Below, piece by piece: positions 59,517 through 64,000 of a stretch of DNA of 64,000 nucleotides. Source of the DNA: Sclerotiophoma versabilis (lineage: Eukaryota; Ascomycota; Dothideomycetes; Pleosporales; Didymellaceae); NCBI GenBank assembly GCA_012274445.1, contig JAAROD010000069.1, positions 310,001 through 374,000 on the forward strand. Direction: 5' to 3'. A program made the position numbers and the translations under genes. How positions within the stretch are numbered: position 1 is the first letter of the stretch; each line of letters opens with the position of its first letter. The notes below the pieces were generated by a model. The model was not told the origin of the DNA, did not search any database, and worked only from the letters and a program-made list of their open reading frames with translations.

Positions 59517-60928
59517 TCAAGTGCGCATTACCTTTGTACTAGGTCCTTCTGCACCAGGCTCTTGTCGAGCGTCGTCATGGACAATGGGTGGCAGGTCATC
59601 GATCAGTAGTCCTTCGGCGGCGACACGGTCGTCTTCGATCCAGCCGTACACGTCATCTGAATTTGGCTCTTCGGCCACATTGTCGTCAACCTCGTCAAAT
59701 GTCCTTTTAGGGGGCCTCGCCTGGATGGGGGGCACCATGTTTGTTGCAGCGTCGTCGGTGGAGATGTCCATGTCGCAAAGCCCGTGCTGATTGGCGTCAG
59801 TAAGGCACGGCAGTTCCTGCTATCGTGCTGCATGGATGCAAGCGCCGACTGCCGGGGTCTCGGTGAACTCACAGTCTCGATAGCAAAGGGCACCACGTTG
59901 CCCACCCCGCCCTCGTCGGCCAGGACCACACCGTTGAGCTTGACCAGGCCAGCAAATCGGGTTCTCTGCAACCTGGCTGCGTCGACGTTGTCTTGCGCCT
60001 CCGGCTGCTGTGGGAGCCAGTCTCTGAAGAGAAGCAGGCGTGTGGAGACGCCGTGCTCCCATTCGACGCCGGCGATGGCGGGGACCAGCAGTGCTCGTGA
60101 GGCTCCTCGTATGCGGGTGATGGTCTGGCATGTGATGATCAGGGCCAGGTCGTGCAGTGCAGCAAGCTTGGTGAAGGCGGCAATCAGGTCGTTGATGACT
60201 GCATATCGGCGGCCGGCTGCCCACTTGGACTGGTCGGTCCTGTTCTTCGTGCGATCGTCGGCGTTGCGCGGGTATGCATTGTCGATGAGCGTGGAGAGCG
60301 AGTCGATTACGACAAGACTCGTGTTCGCGCGGGGGAAGGAAGCAGGCGGGTGCGTGAACAGGGCCAGGACATGGGCGAGCGTTGGCGCGGCGACACGGTG
60401 GACGTGGCCGCGCAGCCTGGCCGGCGTGCGCTCGGACGGCGGCGCGCTGGAGGCAGCGAGCATGTCGTCGAGGCGGCGGGGGACCAGCGGCGCGCAGGCA
60501 GCATCTGGAGGCCGTCAGCAGGGGAGGTGGTGGGCGCGCCGGGCCTGCCGTACCAATCCAGTAGACGTGCTGGCCCTCGAGCAGGGCGTTGGCGGCGGCC
60601 TGGAGGAGCAGCGACGTCTTGCCCACGCCAGGCGGCCCAGACACTTCAGTCACCTTTCCTCGCGCGTATCCGCCGGCGACGTGCTGGCCCGGGAGGCTCG
60701 TCGCGGCCAGGAGCTTGTCCAGCTGCGCGAGGCCCGTCGGCACAGTGCGGGCGCCGCGTGCATCGAGCCGCTGCAGCGCCTGTGAGGCCGAGACGGTCGG
60801 CAGCCGGTCTACGCGGGCGTCAGTCGCAGCAGAGGGGGGACGGGGGGACGGGGGGACGGGGGGACGGGGGGACGGGGCCTGCACGCACGCAACGACTGTT
60901 GTGGCCGAGGGTCGTCTTTGTCTGCCAT
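59517..60928 (-). CDS. RecA/Rad51-family recombinase paralogue (Rad55-like)
   Basis: The exons are 60928-60889, 60808-60554, 60504-59873 and 59786-59517 (398 residues). The introns are 80, 49 and 86 nt, with CTGAC-type branch sites. Walker A is GPPGVGKTS (residues 71-79), preceded by GLAQLDKLL and GKVTEVS. Walker B is TSLVVIDSLSTLID. GRRYAVINDLIAAF and the loop IITCQTITRI follow, as in Rad51 paralogues. The acidic C-terminal tail (exon 4) is extra. Rad51 paralogues such as Rad55/Rad57 help load Rad51 on single-stranded DNA in homologous repair. The choice among paralogues (Rad55, XRCC2-type, Rlp1) is not decided by eye. Intron 1 carries a G-rich 8-bp tandem repeat. It is divergent from the MOSC gene, with 419 bp between starts. 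Confidence 0.82.
60834..60873. repeat. 8-bp tandem repeat GGGGGGAC x5 inside an intron
   Basis: Five exact copies fill half of the 80-nt first intron of the Rad51-like gene. On the plus strand (antisense to the gene) it has five runs of six G, plus a further G4. Confidence 0.9.
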
Positions 60929-61347
60929 TGTGCCAGACTGCGGCTGGGGAACTGCAGGCTAGTCCTGGGACTCGAGGCGGGAGCACATCATGCGACGCGT
61001 CTAGCTGCCATACCGCACGCGCGCACGGTGCAGACGCAGGAGGCAGACCGTCGTCTTGCGGCTCAAGTCGATGCGTCCAGAGCGCGCTGTCACGAGAGCA
61101 GGCGGCCAACCGCGCAATGACTCGCCCAAATCCTTGTCTCCTTCCGCTTTCAATCCGCCAAGTCAACACCAGCACCGCCTCGATGCCATATCGCTGAAGC
61201 CACATCGTCCAAATACGATAGGGGCCAGCTTTAAAACAAACCTCTCGCGCATTGCCAACCCCGTGCTCGGCATGCCCTAACACTCGCCTCTGGACACCAA
61301 CAACCGCACAGCTCGAGCTACTCCAGCTCGACACCAGACGAACGACA
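60929..61347. promoter_or_regulatory. divergent promoter, recombinase / MOSC protein
   Basis: 419 bp between two start codons on opposite strands. Both promoters must lie here. No specific motif is claimed. Confidence 0.55.
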
Positions 61348-62814
61348 ATGCCCTGGGACACCACCCCACTCAAGCCATCCGGCGAGATACCAACCTTCAC
61401 CAACCAATTCCTCAAGTTCATCATCGCCAAGCTTGGCATCCAAGTCACCCCGCTGACAATTGCCTACACAATACTGGTCACGTTATCGCCATTCATCCTC
61501 ATCCTCCTGTTCGCTGTTACACAGCGCGAAGCACCTTTGCCGCCCCCAGCTGGATGCAGGAAACTTGGTGTCAGCGGTCGTGGCAACTTCGAAGACCAGT
61601 ACTCGAAGAAGTACGCCAAGGGCGGTGATGCGACCAAGGAGAAGCCGTGGACTGTGAAAGCCTTATTCATCTACCCTCTAAAGTCAGCTGCGCCAGTTGA
61701 GCTGGACAGGAGCGAAGTCTTCCATACAGGCCTCAAGTACGATCGCCAATTCACTCTCGGACAGTATGTCACGAGCATGCCAGGTCTGGACGGAAAAGTC
61801 ACGAGCGAATGGCAATTTTGTACTCAACGCAAGTTCCCACGCCTTGCCAAAGTTGAGACCGAGATCTGGATTCCAGATTCTTTAGCGCCTGGCTACGACA
61901 AGGACGGCGAATGGGTCAAGAGTGAGGGATGTCTGGTGATTCGCTTCCCGTTTTCACAAGATACAGATTTTTCCATCCAAGGACTCAAGAGCTGGGGCAA
62001 AATCATCGCTGCACAGTTGGCGGGCAAGTCAGAGCCAATGCTGGAGATTCGAGTACCATTCAACCCATCTCAAGAGCGTATCAAGAGCAAAGGCTACAAG
62101 CGTGAAACACTGCGCATATGGAAGGATTCCCCAGAAGCTCTGAACATGGGATGTGAAGTTGATCCAGAATTGCTCGCCAAGCTAAAATACACTATTGGCA
62201 CAACCAACCCAATCACACTGTTCAGAATCGACACAAACAAGTACCGCGAGGTGTACAAATGCGCGCCGAAGAAGGAAGATGTGGGTTTCCAGACAGCCAT
62301 CGGCATGCAGGACTCGGTAAGCTTTCCCTCAACCCGACCTCCTAACTCAACCTAACGCGTCTGACAGTACCCGGTACACATTCTGAACCTCGCTTCTGTG
62401 CATGACGTAGCTAGCAAGCTCCCCAGGGCCAATACACCAAACGACATGTGGAAATTCCCAATAGTCAACGCCCTCCGTTATAGGGCCAACATATATTTCA
62501 CCGGTCCTCCAGCATTCCACGAGGACAACTGGACAAAGGCAAGAATTGGCTCGACCACTTATCACATCTCTTGTCGCACAACGCGCTGCAAGCTGCCGAA
62601 TGTTGATCCAGAGACTGGTATCGCCGATCCCAACGAGCCATTGACTACGATGCGCAAGTACAGGGTGATTGACGATGGAAGCAAGAACGCTGTTCTGGGT
62701 ATGCAGGTCACGCCGTTGGAGGCAGGAGAGGTGAAGGTCGGAGACACCATCGAAGTTCTAGAAACAGGAAACCATCACTTCCTCGCAGGCGAAGGCGAGA
62801 AGGTCGTGGGCTGA
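61348..62814 (+). CDS. membrane-anchored MOSC-domain protein (mARC/YcbX-type)
   Basis: The exons are 61348-62316 and 62368-62814 (471 residues), with a 51-nt intron (GTAAGC..CAG). An N-terminal membrane helix (residues ~36-58) anchors it, followed by the MOSC beta-barrel N domain (VKALFIYPLKSAAPVEL, then GLKYDRQFTL). The MOSC domain in exon 2 contains the conserved TTRCKLPNVDPETG, whose Cys is the molybdenum ligand in mARC enzymes. mARC proteins reduce N-hydroxylated compounds with cytochrome b5; the same chemistry is inferred here. A long central insert (ISIQGLKSW and RIKSKGYKRETLRIW region) is usual in fungal members. The ATG at 61348 (CGACAATGCC) is chosen; an in-frame ATG at 61252 adds 32 residues of leader-like sequence. 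Confidence 0.88.
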
Positions 62815-63789
62815 TGAATTCACGCCTGCAGACGTAACTGGCTACCATTATGTATTAATCAATTGCCACGGACTCTTTCGTCCGCTCGCCCACCTAATGC
62901 CCCCTTTTCCTGACCCAAGCATTTCCTGCAAATCACAACAGTTGCACTCCATCCAACACAGTTTTCATTCTGACTTCCCATGCCAGACAGTCAGGAGTCT
63001 CAGAATGTCCAAAATACAGTAATAAGTACGATAGGGGCTAATAACCTACACTATATAGCACTAAGACTCCCCTACTCAGCAAGATGTCCTGATCATACAA
63101 CCATGCTTACGTCTTGACTATCAAGTCTGTAGTACTCAGGCAAAGAGGACCGCACATATCGACAACCACCAACAGCGAAACGCCACCAACTACCAGAAGA
63201 CAAGTCTACATCGACGTCAGCTTGTGACACACGTGCATCTCAAAACACATCAACTTTGAATATTCCAACCAATTCTCAACGAAAAACAATGAAAACATAT
63301 ACCAGTTCTCATGCTGCGCTTTCAGCTTATTCCAGAACACAGTATTTACCCGCACACAGCACACTGTTCTCCTATTCGCACGTCCTATCTTGTATAGTCC
63401 GAATCTAAATCATCTCCAGCCAGGGCCAGGATTCGCTGACATAGACTCGGTCCCATTGCCATCTTGGCGGAAGCGAGGGCGGCGGTATAGTCATAGAAGC
63501 TGTCAATGCTTTGAAAAATGTGGGATTATAGAAGACTCGACTCGATTCGACTCGACTCGTTGGAACAGTCATGTCAAAACAGAAAGGCGGGTGAAGCCAG
63601 TGAAGTGCACGTGCAAAGATTCGCTCTTCACTGGGTACCACTTCTTCTCCACAAGGCGTTGGGTTTCTCCTTCATCTTCTCTCTGGGCTTTTCCACCAGG
63701 TACAAACAAGAAAGAGAAGTATGTGGCCTCAAGCAGCCTTTAAACAAACGGTGTTACTAGACTGCTACAGGATAGGAGAACCGGCAATC
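62815..63789. other. intergenic
   Basis: 975 bp between converging genes. It contains a short ACTCG repeat (63534-63559) and no coding signal. Confidence 0.5.
63534..63559. repeat. 5-bp repeat ACTCG (about 5 units, one variant)
   Basis: The run GACTCGACTCGATTCGACTC and its last unit form a short pentanucleotide repeat in non-coding sequence. Confidence 0.8.
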
Positions 63790-64000
63790 CTAGACAAGGA
63801 TAAACGTCTCTGGCGCTTTGCCTTTGTCTTGGAAAGGCGTGAGCATGTTCTGATCCATTCGATCCGCAACATAACATTCACCCACGAACGTATAATGTCC
63901 GTCGGTCTCTGTTTCCCGCAGGATGTAAGGCACATCTCCACCGTACAAAACAACTACAAAATCGCCACATCTAGTACCCGCAGGACACAGGCCCTCGCCA
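63790..64000 (-). CDS. HET-domain protein, C-terminal end (partial, runs off the right edge)
   Basis: On the minus strand the frame is open from the window edge to TAG at 63790-63792, giving 69 residues. The text GDFVVVLYGGDVPYILRE, then YTFVGECYVADRMD, and the end APETFILV, is the usual C-terminus of heterokaryon-incompatibility (HET) proteins, after the HET domain itself. The HET domain would lie to the right, outside the window. HET proteins trigger cell death when unlike strains fuse. No ATG is in view, so simple frame calls miss it; the frame at 63765-63953 is its shadow. Confidence 0.75.
   Translation of the reverse strand, partial: GEGLCPAGTRCGDFVVVLYGGDVPYILRETETDGHYTFVGECYVADRMDQNMLTPFQDKGKAPETFILV

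Noticed and set aside
60152..61120. 322-codon plus-strand frame
   Set aside because: Antisense to the recombinase exons and repeat; it crosses the G-rich 8-bp array.
59820..61448. 542-codon minus-strand frame over the Rad51-like gene
   Set aside because: It reads through introns and the divergent promoter; only the middle part is the real exon 2 frame.

Overview
The window is nuclear DNA from a filamentous ascomycete, most likely a member of the Pleosporales (Dothideomycetes). The signs are short introns of about 47-142 nt with GT..AG ends and CTAAC/CTGAC-type branch sites, genes on both strands with no operons, a CreA-type carbon repressor, Ole1-, UapA- and Set3-type proteins, a CFEM protein and a HET-type C-terminus. 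The class-level assignment is inference. All exon joins were worked out by hand from splice signals and reading frame, and no alignment was run.

Left half (1-33 kb), mostly housekeeping: a decayed coding remnant at the left edge; cystathionine beta-synthase (-); an Rkm5-type lysine methyltransferase (-); long-chain acyl-CoA synthetase (+); tyrosyl-DNA phosphodiesterase Tdp1 (-); the stearoyl-CoA delta-9 desaturase Ole1 (-); a UapA/UapC-type purine permease (+); a secreted type-B carboxylesterase (-); a Set3-type PHD+SET protein (+); an uncharacterised cysteine-containing protein (-); a two-PAS-domain protein (+); and a cupredoxin-like single-pass membrane protein (+). The acyl-CoA synthetase activates fatty acids and Ole1 desaturates the acyl-CoAs. 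They are close together but not adjacent.

Middle (33-47 kb), accessory: a small RING protein missing one zinc ligand, an abundant-type secreted protein with two PAN-like modules, and the most unusual gene of the window (40030-44049, -). It joins a STAND-type fungal N-terminal helical domain, TPR-like repeats, a double-stranded-RNA-binding motif, a UBZ-like zinc finger and a complete Ras-superfamily (Rho-like) GTPase domain in one 1250-codon frame. One in-frame amber codon interrupts that frame. Next to it lie a bZIP-DUF3425 pseudogene with stops of the C-to-T type and a 98-residue, three-exon CFEM protein.

Right part (47-64 kb): two long gene-poor stretches flank creA (+). They carry an 11-bp and a 21-bp minisatellite. 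Then come a divergent pair, a Rad51-paralogue-like recombinase (-) and a membrane-anchored MOSC/mARC-type protein (+), and the C-terminal end of a HET-domain protein entering from the right edge (-).
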